NCBI GenBank assembly: GCA_963734125.1
Contig: CAVTGB010000086.1
Span: forward strand, 65,818-129,817
Direction: 5' to 3'
DNA from: DATARH01 sp963734125
GTDB taxonomy: Bacteria; Pseudomonadota; Alphaproteobacteria; ATCC43930; CGMCC-115725
DNA: 64,000 nt
Position 1 is the first letter of the stretch; each line of letters begins with the position of its first letter. Of this stretch, positions 1 through 9,893 are shown piece by piece. Position numbers and translations under genes: made by a program. Under the pieces are notes generated by a model that searched no databases, had not been told where the DNA came from, and was given only the letters and a program-made list of their open reading frames with translations.

Positions 1-958
1 CCTTCCGTCGCGGCGGCGAGACGAGGGACCGCCCGCGCCGCGCGCGAGATCATCCTGTGCGGCGGCGCGATCAACTCGCCGCAACTCCTGATGCTGTCCG
101 GCATCGGGCCCGAGGCGCATCTGGCGGCGCTCGGCATCCCGGTGGTACAGGCGTCTGCCCGGGGTCGGACAGAGCCTGCAGGACCATTATTCGGCGCCGA
201 TCAAACTGAAATGCCGGCTGCCGGTCACCGTCAACGACGTGATGCTGAGCAACGCGAAGAAGCTCAAGGTCGGGCTGCAATATTACGTGTTCCACCGCGG
301 GCCCCTGGCGATGATCAGCTCGCCCGCGGCGTTGTTCGCGCGCACCCGGGCGGAGCTCGCCTCGCCCGATATCAAATGCTCGATCCGCCGTTCAGCGCCG
401 AGCGGCCGCAGGACGGGCTGCACCCGTGGTCGGGGTTCACGATGATCGCCTATCAGCTGCGCCCGGACAGCCGCGGCCAGATCACCTTGAAGAGCGCCAA
501 CCCGGCCGACCCGCCGGCGATGTCACCCGAACTATCTGACCGCCGAGACCGACCAGCGCACCATCGTCGCCGGGCTGAAGCTGTGCCGCCGCATCCTCGC
601 CAGCCCGCTCGATGCAGCGCTTTCGTCGAGTCGGAATTCCTGCCCGGACCCGACGGTGCAGAGCGACGAGGAGCTGTTGGACTACGCGCGCCGGCGCGGC
701 GGCACGGTGTTTCACCCGACCAGCACCTGCAAGATGGGGGTCGACGCGATGGCGGTGGTCGATCCCGAGCTGCGGGTGCGCGGGATCGAGGGGCTGCGCG
801 TCGCCGACGCCTCGGTCATGCCGACCGTGGTTTCGGGCAACACCAATGCCGCAACGATCATGATCGGCGAGAAGGCCGCCGATCTGGTGCGCGCGAGCGG
901 CGGCGCGGCTGGCGGCGTGATGCCGGCCAGTAGGCAAGAACCCGCGCGTGCCGTGTAG
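1..958 (+). pseudogene. GMC-family FAD oxidoreductase, C-terminal part, frameshifted
   Basis: C-terminal portion of a glucose-methanol-choline oxidoreductase (choline/alcohol dehydrogenase type); the FAD-binding N-terminus lies outside the window. Visible family features are the second GMC signature around 'GGAINSPQLLMLSGIGP' (60-110) and the C-terminal 'VFHPTSTCKMG' and 'GLRVADASVMPTVVSGNTNA' blocks, which contain the catalytic His and the NTNA flavin contact. The frame changes about five times (near 150, 378, 527, 612 and 650); the pieces read as one protein if single bases are removed or restored. Substrate unknown. Stop at 956-958. Either a decayed gene or a sequence with indel errors. 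Confidence 0.8.
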
Positions 959-1000
959 AAAATGTCGCATCGAACCGCGGCCGAAAGGGAGGGCCGCAAC

Positions 1001-1502
1001 ATGACCGAGAAAACCGCGCAATCCGTCGCGAATTTGGGCTATCACGCGCACATCTATTACGATCCGGAAAAGACGCGCGGCGTCGCCGAGCGGGTGTGCG
1101 CGGCGGTCGAGCGAGAAATTCCGCGTCGAGATCGAGGGCTTCCGCGACGAGCCGCGCGGTCCGCACCCGATCTCCAACGTGCTCGTCGTCTTCAAGCCCG
1201 ACCAGTTCGAGCATGTCGTGCCGTGGCTGATGCTGAACCGCGACGGGCTCGACGTGCTGGTGCATCCGCTGACCACTCGATGCCGTCGAGGACCACAGCA
1301 GCTTCGCGATCTGGCTCGGCAACCCGGTCGAGCTTGAAGCTTCACACGCTGCCCCACGGCCGCGGCGGCCAGCTGCCGAGCGGGGTACCCCGTGCTGGGC
1401 GGGAGCGATGCGCGTTTCGAGGAGGCGGCGGATTACGCTTCGCTGATCCGCGAGTTTGGGGGAGGGAACCGATGCTGCCACGCCACGAAAACGAGCTGTT
1501 GA
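1001..1502 (+). pseudogene. DOPA 4,5-dioxygenase family protein, frameshifted
   Basis: The N-terminal 'YHAHIYYDPEKTR' followed by 'GPHPISN', 'PWLMLNRDGLDVLVHP' and 'AIWLGNPVEL' is the pattern of the small DOPA 4,5-dioxygenase (extradiol ring-cleavage) family. An ATG at 1001 follows a purine-rich stretch (aaagggaggg). Single-base shifts occur near 1120, 1268 and 1338. The 3' end is unclear: one frame is open through the next gene's start, another ends at 1502, about 30 bases into it. It lies directly upstream of a Rieske oxygenase, which fits an aromatic-degradation role (inference). Confidence 0.6.
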
Positions 1503-2752
1503 CCCGGATCGGGCCGGAGACCCCGATGGGCAAGGACGATGCGGCGCTATTGGATCCCGGCCTGCCTGGCAAGTGAGATCGCCGAGCCGGATGGTCCGCC
1601 GGTGCGGGTGAAGCTCATGGGCGAAGACCTCGTCGCCTTTCGCGACAGCGAGGGCCAGCATCGGCCTCCTCGACGAATTCTGCCCGCACCGCCGGGTCTC
1701 GTTGTTTTTCGGGCGCAACGAGGAATGCGGCCTCGCTGCGTCTACCACGGCTGGAAATTCGACGTCGAAGGCAACTGCCTCGATCAGCTGAACGAGCCTC
1801 CTGAGCACCAGTTCAAGCAGCAGGATCCACATCACCGCCTATCCGACCGTCGAATTGGGCGGCATCGTATGGGCCTATCTGGGGCCGCCCGACAAGATCC
1901 CGGCCGTGCCGAAATTCGCCTGGACCCAGGCGCCCCCGACCCATCGCCACGTCACCAAGGTCGTCCAGGAATGCAATTGGCTGCAGGCTTTGGAGGGCGG
2001 GCTCGACACCTCGCACGCGCCGATCATGCATCGCCTGTTGAAGGACGATGCCGGGCGCGGCGGCGTCAAACCGTCAAACCCCTATGTCCGCGCCGGCGCG
2101 CCCTCGATTGTCCTCGACCTCACCGACTATGGCTATCAGTACGCCGGCATCAGGCGGCTCGGCGACGAGCAGATGCACGTCCGCACCTATCATTTCATCC
2201 TGCCGTTCCACCAGATCCGCTATTCAGCTTCGGAGCGCGGCCTGCCGACCGACGCCGGGCATATCTGGGTGCCCGTCGATGACCATACCTGCATGGTCTA
2301 CAACTGGTGCTACAGCAAATCGGACGCGCTCGACGCGGTCGACCGGCTCGAAAAGGGCCTCGGCAACGGCCCCCTTCATGTCGATCAGCAGACCTTCCGC
2401 TCGAAGGCCCGCCTCGAGAACAACTACTTGATCGACCGCGCGGTGCAGAAGACCCTGAGCTATACCGGGATCGACGGCGTCAATGTCCAGGACCGCGCGA
2501 TCCAGGAGAGCATGGGGCGGATTGTCGATCGCCTGGGCGAACACCTCGGCCCCGCCGACAAGGCGATCGTCTATATGCGTCGCCTGTTGCGCCAGGCCGT
2601 GAAGACGGTCGAGGAGGGCGGCACTCCGCCGGGCATCGCAGCCGACCTACTACACACTGACGACCGGGCTCGATGTGTTGCCGCGCGGCGCCGACTGGCG
2701 CGCGGTCATCGCCCCCGATATCACGGCCGAGAGAATATTGCAGACCGTGTGA
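1472..2752 (+). pseudogene. Rieske non-heme iron oxygenase alpha subunit (copy 1), frameshifted
   Basis: Ring-hydroxylating/O-demethylating oxygenase of the phthalate 4,5-dioxygenase type, about 425 residues. The Rieske 2Fe-2S ligands are seen as C-P-H-R (about 1681) and C-V-Y-H (about 1737). The mononuclear iron motif D-x2-H-x4-H is in 'LDTSHAPIMHR'. Start ATG 1472 follows ggaggg. By comparison with copy 2 at 3518, copy 1 has an extra base near 1545, 1669 and 1824, a missing base near 1731, and another +1 shift near 2645. With those corrected the two proteins align end to end, finishing in 'ILQTV'. No reductase gene is adjacent. Confidence 0.85.
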
Positions 2753-2782
2753 GCCGCGGCGGGCGAACTTGCGGAGGCGCTT

Positions 2783-3397
2783 GTGGTCCGCGAACCGATT
2801 CTGAAGCCGGTGCCGATCGGCGAACTGCATCCGACGCAGATCACCGTCGGGATGGAGGAGGTGCGCGCCAAGCGGAAGGAATGGCGCGCCAAGGGCGACG
2901 ACCGCGCCGGCGCTTTTCTCGGCAGGCACCTGATCCCGGTGGTGCTCGGGCCGAAATCCCGCTCTTACGTGATCGACCACCATCATCTCGCCCGCGCCCT
3001 CTTCGACGAGGGCGTGCCGCACGTGCTGACGACTCTGGTGGCCGATCTCGGCCGGCTCGATCAGGACACATTCTGGGTCGTGCTCGACAATCGCGGGTGG
3101 ATGCACCCGTTCGACGACCAGGGAAAGCGGCGGGGGTACAAAGCGATCCCGCAATCGGTGGCCGACCTCGTCGACGATCCCTATCGCTCGCTCGCCGGGG
3201 CGTTGCGGCGCGCCGGCGGCTTCGCCAAGGATACGACGCCGTTCAGCGAGTTTCTGTGGGCCGATTTCCTGCGTCGGCGGATCGGCAGGAAGCGTGTCGA
3301 GAGCCATTTCGATCAGGCCCGCGAGGAGGCGCTGCGCCTTGCCCGCGGCCACGAAGCCGACTACCTGCCCGGCTGGTGCGGCCCGGTCGACGAGTGA
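2783..3397 (+). CDS. ParB-like (ParBc_2) family protein
   Basis: Intact 204-residue protein starting at GTG 2783 behind a good ribosome site (ggagg at 2773). Features of the putative ParB-like nuclease family PF08857 are an N-terminal 'IGELHPTQITVGMEEV' strand-helix unit, a central 'SYVIDHHHLARAL' segment and a C-terminal 'LPGWCGP'. Family members are free-standing, not linked to chromosome partitioning, and biochemically uncharacterised. It sits between two Rieske oxygenase copies, so the copies flank it like arms of a duplication. Cytoplasmic, no signal or membrane segment. Confidence 0.75.
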   Translation: MVREPILKPVPIGELHPTQITVGMEEVRAKRKEWRAKGDDRAGAFLGRHLIPVVLGPKSRSYVIDHHHLARALFDEGVPHVLTTLVADLGRLDQDTFWVVLDNRGWMHPFDDQGKRRGYKAIPQSVADLVDDPYRSLAGALRRAGGFAKDTTPFSEFLWADFLRRRIGRKRVESHFDQAREEALRLARGHEADYLPGWCGPVDE

Positions 3398-3517
3398 GCG
3401 GGGCCGCCCCTTCCAAAACTCACTCCCAATCGCGCCGAGATAGGCTATTCTTGCCCGATACGGCCCCCCGACCGGCGATCGGGCGCGGCCGCAAACGCTA
3501 ATGCGAGGAGCCGGCTT

Positions 3518-4797
3518 ATGCTGCCACCGAAAGAAAACGAACTGATCACCCGCGTCGGCGCGGGGACGCCAATGGGTAATGCGATGCGGCGCTATTGGAT
3601 CCCGGCGTGCCTGGCGAGCGAGGTCGCCGAGCCGGATTGCCCGCCGGTGCGCGTCAAGCTGATGGGCGAAGACCTCGTCGCCTTTCGCGACAGCGACGGT
3701 CAGATCGGCCTCCTCGACGAATTCTGCCCGCATCGCCGGGTCTCGCTCTTTTTCGGGCGCAACGAGGAATGCGGCCTGCGCTGCGTGTACCACGGCTGGA
3801 AATTCGACGTTGAGGGCAACTGCCTCGATCAGCTGAACGAGCCTCCGGAGCACCAGTTCAAGCAGCACATCCACATCACCGCCTATCCGACGGCCGAGTT
3901 GGGCGGGATCGTCTGGGCCTATCTCGGCCCGCCCGAACATATGCCGGCGCCGCCCAAATTCGCCTGGACCCAGGTGCCCGAGGCGCGCCGCCATGTGTCG
4001 AAGGTCATCGAGGAGTGCAACTGGCTGCAGGCCCTGGAAGGCGGTATCGACACCTCGCACGCGCCGATCCTCCACCGCCTCCTCACCGACAATTCGACGC
4101 GCGGCGGGATCAAGCCGTCCTCGCCCTTTGTCCGCGGCAAGGCGCCCAACCTCGTCGTCGATGTCACCGATTACGGCTATCTCTATGCCGGCATTCGGCC
4201 ATTGGGCGATTCGGACGTGCACATCCGCACCTATCATTTCGTCATGCCGTTCCACCAGATCCGCCCGTCTCGCTCGGACTGGGGCTGCCGTGCGACGCCG
4301 GCCACATCTGGGTCCCGATGGATGACGAGAACTGCATGGTCTACAACTGGATGTATTCGACGACCGATGCGCCCCTGACAGACGAGGACCGGCGCGAGCG
4401 CGGCATCGGCAACGGCCCCGACTTCGTCGACCAGACGACCTTCCGGTCAAAGCAGAACCGCTCGAACAATTACGGGCTCAATCGCGAAGTCCAGCGCACC
4501 GAGAGCTACACCGGGATCGACGGCATCAACCAGCAGGACCGTGCACTGCAGGAGACGATGGGGCGCATCGTCGACCGCTCGAAGGAGCACCTCGGGCCGG
4601 CCGACAAGGCGATCGGCCAAGCCCGCCGGATGCTGCGCGCGGCGGTCATGGCCGTGAAGGATGGCGGCAATCCGGCCGGCACCGGCACCAGCTACTATCA
4701 CATCCGCGCCGGGGAAGAGGTGCTGGCGCGCGACGCCGACTGGCACGAGATCATGGCGCCCGACATCACCAAGGAAAAGATCCTGCAAACGGTCTGA
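3518..4797 (+). pseudogene. Rieske non-heme iron oxygenase alpha subunit (copy 2), one frameshift
   Basis: Paralogue of the gene at 1472, very similar over about 426 residues. Start ATG 3518 follows gaggag. Rieske ligands C-P-H-R and C-V-Y-H and the iron motif 'IDTSHAPILHR' are intact. The only visible lesion is a single missing base near 4275: the N-terminal 250 residues and C-terminal 170 residues are in different frames. Ends in 'ILQTV' at 4797. Likely hydroxylates or demethylates an aromatic acid feeding the gentisate dioxygenase downstream (inference from context). Confidence 0.88.
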
Positions 4798-4940
4798 GGC
4801 ATCGGGCCTGCCCCTCACCAGGGGCTGGCCGACCGGCGCCTCGCGAGCCTACCAGGGATACTTCGATCTCCTTGACGCGACCTGCCCGCGGGCGCTTATT
4901 TCGGCGGTCCGCCGCCGTTTTGTCGCCAAGGAGCATGTCG

Positions 4941-5870
4941 ATGGCGTCTTCGCCGTTTGCCGGGGTCTTGGTCCCGGTTCTGACCCCGTTCACCCGCTCG
5001 GGCGAGCCCGACGCCGGGCGGTTCATCGCGTTCTGCCGGTGGCTCCTCGATGAGGGCGCCGATGGCTTGGCGATCTTCGGCACGACCAGCGAAGCCAATT
5101 CGATGTCGGGGGCCGAGCGGACGGAACTGCTCGACCGCCTGGTCGCGGCCGGGATCCCGCCGGCAAAGCTGATGCCGGGGGCCGGGGCCTGCTCGGTGAC
5201 CGAGGCGGCGACCCTGATCCGCCACGCCGTCGGGCACGGGGTCGGCGGCGTTCTTCTGCTGCCGCCCTTTTATTACAAGGGCATGGACGACGATGGGCTG
5301 TTCGCGTTTTTTGCCGGGGTCATCGAGCGGGTCGGTTCGGCGGCGTTGCGGATTTTTCTCTATCACATCCCGCCGCAGACCGTGCTCGGCCTCTCGCTCG
5401 ACCTCGTCGGGCGGCTGATCAAGGCCTACCCAGAGACCGTCGTCGGTCTGAAGGACAGCTCCGGCGACTGGAACAACACCGCCGCGCTGATCGAGCGCTA
5501 CCCGGGGTTTGCCGTGTTCCCCGGCTCGGAAGTCTTTCTCCTCGACGGGTTGCGCAAGGGCGCGGTCGGCTGCATCACCGCGACCGGCAATGTCAACGTG
5601 ACCGGGATCCGCAAGGTCTATGAGAATTGGCGCACCCCGGAGGCCGATCGGCTGCAGGCCGAGATCACGCTCGCCCGCAAGACGATCCAGGCCTACCCGA
5701 TGGTGCCGGCGCTGAAGCGGATCGTCGCGCATTTCCATCACGACCCCGATTGGGCCGCGGTCCGCCCGCCGATGGTCGCGCTGAGCGAGGCGCAATCGGC
5801 CGCGCTTCTCGGCGATCTGGCGAAAATCGGATTCACCCTCGGCGAGCGCCGGAGGGAAGCTGCCGAGTAG
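4941..5870 (+). CDS. Dihydrodipicolinate synthase/N-acetylneuraminate lyase family aldolase
   Basis: Class I aldolase of the DapA superfamily, about 309 residues, TIM barrel. The family's G-T-T-S/G-E motif is present as 'IFGTTSEA', the catalytic Tyr lies in 'LYHIPPQT', and the Schiff-base Lys in 'VVGLKDSSGDW'. ATG 4941 is chosen because aaggag at 4928 gives 7-base spacing; ATG 4935 is the alternative. Directly upstream of gentisate dioxygenase (11-base gap) and so probably a catabolic pyruvate- or hydratase-type aldolase rather than lysine-pathway DapA (inference). Confidence 0.85.
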   Translation: MASSPFAGVLVPVLTPFTRSGEPDAGRFIAFCRWLLDEGADGLAIFGTTSEANSMSGAERTELLDRLVAAGIPPAKLMPGAGACSVTEAATLIRHAVGHGVGGVLLLPPFYYKGMDDDGLFAFFAGVIERVGSAALRIFLYHIPPQTVLGLSLDLVGRLIKAYPETVVGLKDSSGDWNNTAALIERYPGFAVFPGSEVFLLDGLRKGAVGCITATGNVNVTGIRKVYENWRTPEADRLQAEITLARKTIQAYPMVPALKRIVAHFHHDPDWAAVRPPMVALSEAQSAALLGDLAKIGFTLGERRREAAE

Positions 5871-5881
5871 GAGGTCTCGTC

Positions 5882-6931
5882 ATGGCAACTGACACGGGTC
5901 CCGCCCGCACCGCCGAACGGCAGGCGTTCTACGAGCGGATCGCACCGGCAAATTTGGCGCCGCTGTGGGAAAGCCTCCACCGCATGGTGACGCCGGAGCC
6001 GGTGCCGACGTGCGTGCCGGCGATCTGGCATTACCGCGATGTGCGGCCGCATCTGATGGAATCGGGCGGGCTCATCACCGCGCAGGAGGCGACGCGCCGC
6101 GTCTTGATGCTGATGAACCCGGGGCTCCAGGGCGAAGCCGGGGTTACCGGCTCCCTGTTCGCCGGATTGCAATTGATCATGCCCGGCGAGATCGCCCCGG
6201 CGCACCGCCACAGCCAATCGGCGTTGCGCTTTATCATCGAGGGGCACGGCGCCTACACCGCGGTCGATGGCGAGCGCACCGCGATGGAGCCCGGCGACTT
6301 CGTGATCACTCCGTCCTGGACCTGGCATGACCACGGCAACGAGACTGACGCCCCGATGGTCTGGCTCGACGGGCTCGACATCCAGATCGTCAAGCTTTTG
6401 GGGGCGAGCTTTGCCGAGGGTTATCCGGACGATGTCCAGCCCGAAAGCCGCCCGCAAGGCGACAGCTTCGCCCGCTTTGGCCACAACCTCCTGCCGGTCG
6501 ACTGGAAGCCCGAGGTCAAAACTTCGCCGGTTTTCAACTATCCCTACGCGCGCACCCGCGAGGCGCTCGACGCGCTCCAGCGCAACGGCGCGGCGGACCC
6601 CTATCACGGCCATAAATTGCGCTATGTGAACCCCGCGAGCGGCGAGTTCGCGATGCCGACGATCGCCACCTTTGTTCAGCTGTTGCCAAAGGGCTTCGCC
6701 AGCCAGCCCTACCGCTCGACCGACGGGACGGTGTTTGTCGCGGTCGAGGGGAGCGGCAAAACCCGGATCGGCGACACGGTCTTTGCCTGGGAGCCGCATG
6801 ACATCTTCGTCGTGCCGAGCTGGATGACGCATACCCACCACGCAGAGAGCGAAGCGGTGCTGTTCAGCTTCTCCGACCGGGTCGTGCAGGAAAAGCTCGG
6901 CCTCTGGCGCGAGGCCCGCGGCAACGCTTAA
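5882..6931 (+). CDS. Gentisate 1,2-dioxygenase
   Basis: 349-residue bicupin that opens the ring of gentisate (2,5-dihydroxybenzoate) to maleylpyruvate using Fe(II). The first cupin holds the metal triad region 'APAHRHSQSALRFIIEG' with H-x-H, then 'TWHDHG'. The second cupin has 'VPSWMTHTHHAE'. The length matches the family (about 340-380). ATG 5882 is preceded by taggaggtctcgtc, a strong ribosome site. Eleven bases after the aldolase gene, so co-transcribed. No maleylpyruvate isomerase or fumarylpyruvate hydrolase is adjacent, so the pathway is incomplete in this window. Confidence 0.9.
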   Translation: MATDTGPARTAERQAFYERIAPANLAPLWESLHRMVTPEPVPTCVPAIWHYRDVRPHLMESGGLITAQEATRRVLMLMNPGLQGEAGVTGSLFAGLQLIMPGEIAPAHRHSQSALRFIIEGHGAYTAVDGERTAMEPGDFVITPSWTWHDHGNETDAPMVWLDGLDIQIVKLLGASFAEGYPDDVQPESRPQGDSFARFGHNLLPVDWKPEVKTSPVFNYPYARTREALDALQRNGAADPYHGHKLRYVNPASGEFAMPTIATFVQLLPKGFASQPYRSTDGTVFVAVEGSGKTRIGDTVFAWEPHDIFVVPSWMTHTHHAESEAVLFSFSDRVVQEKLGLWREARGNA

Positions 6932-6962
6932 CGATCGACAAGGGAAATTGGTTTATAAGCGT

Positions 6963-7041
6963 CGTCACTCCTGCGAAAGCGGGGGCCCAGGGTAGGTGAC
7001 GGTATCTCGCGGCCCTGGATTCCCGCTTGCGCGGGGATGAC
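6963..7041. repeat. Intergenic palindromic repeat doublet
   Basis: Two inverted arms, 'cgtcactcctgcgaaagcgg' and 'cccgcttgcgcggggatgac', enclose about 40 bases between two plus-strand genes. Same layout as 12428-12506 and 29928-30006: a dispersed REP/BIME-like family. May act as transcription end or RNA stabiliser (inference). Confidence 0.7.
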
Positions 7042-7056
7042 AGACGAGAGGGCGGC

Positions 7057-8472
7057 ATGATTCATCCGGTGATCCTGTCGGGCGGGAGCGGCACGCGGCT
7101 GTGGCCGATGTCGCGCGCGCTCTATCCGAAGCAGCTGTTGGCGCTGACGGGGGAGCGTAGCCTGTTGCAGGAGACCGTGCTTCGCGTTGCAAACGACGCC
7201 GAGTTTGCCGCTCCCTTGATCATCGCCAATGAGGAGCACCGCTTCATCATCGCCGAGCAACTGCGCGCGATCGGCGCCCTGCCCGATGCGCTGGTGCTCG
7301 AGCCCACCGGCCGCAACACCGCCCCGGCGGCTTGCGTTGCCGCGTTGCGGCTCGCGGCGCGCGAGCCCGAGGCGTTGATGCTGGTGATGCCGTCCGATCA
7401 CGTGATCGGCGATCTTGACGCCTTCCGCCGCGCCGTCGAGCGCGCGGCTGCGGCGGCGCGCGGCGAGCATCTGGTGACGTTCGGCATCACGCCCGAGCGC
7501 GCCGAGACCGGCTATGGCTACATCGCCAAAGGGGAGGTGCTCGCGGGGTGCGACGGCGCCTTCGCGGTCAAGGGCTTTGTCGAAAAGCCGGATGCGGCGA
7601 CCGCGGAGCACTACCTCGCCTCGGGCGACCATTTCTGGAATAGCGGCATCTTCCTCTTTCCGGTGGCGCTTTATCTCGCCGAGCTCGGGCGCCTGCGCCC
7701 CGATATGCTCGCCGCCTGCAAGGCGGCGCTGGCGGGCGCGCGGGTCGACAGCGATTTCATCCGCCTCGACAAGACGGCGTTTGCCGCCTGCGCGAGCGAC
7801 TCCATCGATTATGCCGTGATGGAGCACACCAAGCGCGCGGCGGTGGTGCCGGTCGCGATGGCGTGGAGCGATCTGGGCTCGTGGGACGCGCTCTGGGAAT
7901 TGGGAACAAAGGACGAGCGCGGCAACGCGCTCCTCGGCAATGTCGTCGCCGAGGCGACGAGCAACTGCTATTTGCGCTCGGAGAATGGGCTGATCGCCGC
8001 GGTCGGGGTCGAGGATCTGGTCGTTGTCGCCACCGACGATGCGGTGATGGTGGCGCCGCGCAACCGCACCCAAGAGGTGAAAACCCTGGTCGCCCGCCTC
8101 CTCGCTGAGCGGCGCGAGGAAGCCGACGCGCTCTCGACCGTGCACCGCCCCTGGGGGACCTACCGGGCCCTGCACAACGGCCACCGGGTCCAGGTCAAGC
8201 ACATCACGGTAAAGCCCGGCGGCAAGCTTTCGTTGCAGATGCACCACCACCGGGCCGAGCATTGGGTCGTCGTCCAGGGCACCGCCCGGATCGTGCGCGG
8301 CAACGAAGAACTGATCCTCACCGAGGACCAGTCGACCTACATCCCGCTCGGCACCGCGCACCGCCTGGAAAATCCGGGCAAGATCCCGCTCCACGTCATC
8401 GAGGTGCAATCGGGCAGCTATCTCGGCGAAGACGACATCGTCCGCTTCGAAGACAGCTACGGGCGGGAGTAG
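7057..8472 (+). CDS. manC: Mannose-1-phosphate guanylyltransferase / mannose-6-phosphate isomerase
   Basis: 471-residue bifunctional enzyme making GDP-mannose for polysaccharide. The N-terminal nucleotidyltransferase domain starts with the pyrophosphorylase signature 'LSGGSGTRLWPMSR', followed by 'VMPSDHVI' and 'FVEKPD'. The C-terminal type II phosphomannose isomerase cupin has 'LSLQMHHHRAEHWVVVQGTA' and ends 'GEDDIVRFEDSYGR'. Start ATG 7057 follows gagagggcggc; an upstream in-frame ATG lies inside the repeat and is unlikely. Intact; no other sugar genes nearby. Confidence 0.93.
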   Translation: MIHPVILSGGSGTRLWPMSRALYPKQLLALTGERSLLQETVLRVANDAEFAAPLIIANEEHRFIIAEQLRAIGALPDALVLEPTGRNTAPAACVAALRLAAREPEALMLVMPSDHVIGDLDAFRRAVERAAAAARGEHLVTFGITPERAETGYGYIAKGEVLAGCDGAFAVKGFVEKPDAATAEHYLASGDHFWNSGIFLFPVALYLAELGRLRPDMLAACKAALAGARVDSDFIRLDKTAFAACASDSIDYAVMEHTKRAAVVPVAMAWSDLGSWDALWELGTKDERGNALLGNVVAEATSNCYLRSENGLIAAVGVEDLVVVATDDAVMVAPRNRTQEVKTLVARLLAERREEADALSTVHRPWGTYRALHNGHRVQVKHITVKPGGKLSLQMHHHRAEHWVVVQGTARIVRGNEELILTEDQSTYIPLGTAHRLENPGKIPLHVIEVQSGSYLGEDDIVRFEDSYGRE

Positions 8473-8495
8473 GAACTTCTCTCCCGCACCCTTCA

Positions 8496-8523
8496 ATTGT
8501 CATCCCGGCGAAGGCCGGGATCC
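8496..8523. repeat. Left arm of palindromic repeat interrupted by the IS element
   Basis: 'attgtcatcccggcgaaggc' and the next 8 bases are the reverse complement of the arm at 9894-9919. In the intact sister doublet (29928-30006) the arms are only about 35 bases apart, so the IS occupies the spacer. Confidence 0.75.
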
Positions 8524-8556
8524 ATCGATCCGCGTCCGAGACAGTTCTCTAATGGG

Positions 8557-8789
8557 TCAAGGGGCGGCGGCTCGTTTGTGAGCGATATTGACGCCTGTAG
8601 GGTGTCTGCGTTCTCTACGTGCTCATGTGGCACTTGATGGGGTTAGCTGGGTGCAGAGCGGCTCGGTTGAAATCGCAATCGGCCAAACTGACCGTATGCT
8701 ACAGAATCGGCGCCATCATCTACTCCCTCCCTCGGGCGTCGCTCCGCTCGGGAGCTCGGTTCGATCTCCTATCCGGCTAGTGCTGCTCG
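8557..8789 (-). other. Candidate bridge-RNA region of the IS1111-type element
   Basis: The 3' non-coding end of the element, long and without a reading frame. In IS1111-group elements the guide (bridge) RNA is encoded downstream of the transposase. A strong stem, 'cctcgggcgtcgctccgctcgggag' region at about 8731-8756, is visible. No RNA model was run. Confidence 0.4.
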
Positions 8790-9803
8790 CTACGCCGGTT
8801 TGAACTCGGTGCCGTGTCGCAGAATGGCGTGCATGATGATGGCGAGGCGCCGGGCGAGCGCGATCCGCGCCTTTCGCATCGTCGATCGTTTGGCGATCGC
8901 GATTGCCCAGTCCTTGAGCTTCAGCGGTCCCTTGTAGCGCGTCAGCATGACGTTTGCGGCCTCGTACAAGAGTGTGCGGACCCGTCGATCGCCGCACTTC
9001 GAGATGCTGCCGGTGTAGTCAACCTCGCCTGATTGGTAGCGCCGCGGCACTAAACCGAGATAAGCACCGATGTCACGGGATCGTCGGAAGCGGCTGGGAT
9101 CGTCGACTGCGGCTGTGAAGGCGAGCGCAGTGAGCTGGCCGACACCGGGAATGCTCATCAGCCGCCGGCACGCGTCGGACGCCCTGACCATCCGTCTTAT
9201 GTCCGCGTCGATCGCCACGACGGCGGCGAGCACAGCGACACGCGCCGCAACCAGACCCCGCATGGCGGCGGACAGGCCAGGAATGCCTTCGCTCGCCTGG
9301 AGCGCCTGCCTGATGAAGGCAGGGCTGAGCGCACGTGGCAGTCGGACGCCGAACACCACGGCAAGGCCGCGGATCTGGTTCTCCAGAGTGACCCGCTGAC
9401 CGACCAGCTTCTTGCGAGCGATGATCAGCGACCGGACAGCATGTGCCGACAGGGACTTCACATGAACCGGCTTGAAGAAGCCGGTGCGGGCGAGATGCGC
9501 CAGGCCGCGTGCATCGTTGCGGTCGGTCTTGTGCGTCGCTAACAACTTCAGCGCCTGATAGGCCTGCCGACTCTCGACGCAGACGACGGGTAATCCAAGC
9601 TGGCTCAAGCCGTGGTAGAGCATCGGAGCCATTCGGCCCGTCTCGAATACGACCCGCCGGCAGGCCGGAACCTGCGCAAGCTCAGCCGCGATATCGGCAG
9701 GCGTAGACGGTACCTTCGCGCTGTGGATCACCGCGCCGTTTCCGGTCACGACGCAAACGTGTGTCTCTGCCATCGAGACATCCAAACCGGCAAAATACTC
9801 CAT
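8790..9803 (-). CDS. IS110-family transposase (DEDD)
   Basis: 337 residues. RuvC-like DEDD residues are visible: D8 in 'GLDVS', E54 in 'VFETG', D94 and D97 in 'KTDRNDA'. The C-terminal Transposase_20 domain has 'LMSIPGVGQLTALAF' and 'GAYLGLVPRRYQSG', with the Ser-containing 'GSISKCGD' block. Intact frame, ATG 9803 with gaggag upstream. No passenger genes. Full length for the family, so the element may be active. Confidence 0.95.
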   Translation of the reverse strand: MEYFAGLDVSMAETHVCVVTGNGAVIHSAKVPSTPADIAAELAQVPACRRVVFETGRMAPMLYHGLSQLGLPVVCVESRQAYQALKLLATHKTDRNDARGLAHLARTGFFKPVHVKSLSAHAVRSLIIARKKLVGQRVTLENQIRGLAVVFGVRLPRALSPAFIRQALQASEGIPGLSAAMRGLVAARVAVLAAVVAIDADIRRMVRASDACRRLMSIPGVGQLTALAFTAAVDDPSRFRRSRDIGAYLGLVPRRYQSGEVDYTGSISKCGDRRVRTLLYEAANVMLTRYKGPLKLKDWAIAIAKRSTMRKARIALARRLAIIMHAILRHGTEFKPA

Positions 9804-9893
9804 GAGTTGGGTCTCCTCTTCCAGTGTGAAGCCGATCCGATCCTATCGGCCTCCGAGAAGAGCCACCGCCCATTACCCGATGTTGAAAAATGC

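Larger units (their letters stand above)
8524..9893 (-). mobile_element. IS110-family (IS1111-type) insertion sequence
   Basis: The element comprises a transposase on the minus strand, about 90 bases of 5' non-coding and about 265 bases of 3' non-coding sequence. Subterminal inverted repeats 'taatggg' (8550-8556) and 'cccatta' (9869-9875) lie near the ends, which is typical of the IS1111 subgroup; true ends are not exactly known because this family makes no target duplication. It sits between two inverted arms of a palindromic intergenic repeat, a known preference of IS1111-type elements. Confidence 0.8.

Noticed and set aside
2480..4450. Long minus-strand open frame (656 codons) across the Rieske genes
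   Set aside because: It lies opposite conserved Rieske sequence, is Arg/Pro-rich without motifs, and results from high GC on the codon third position.
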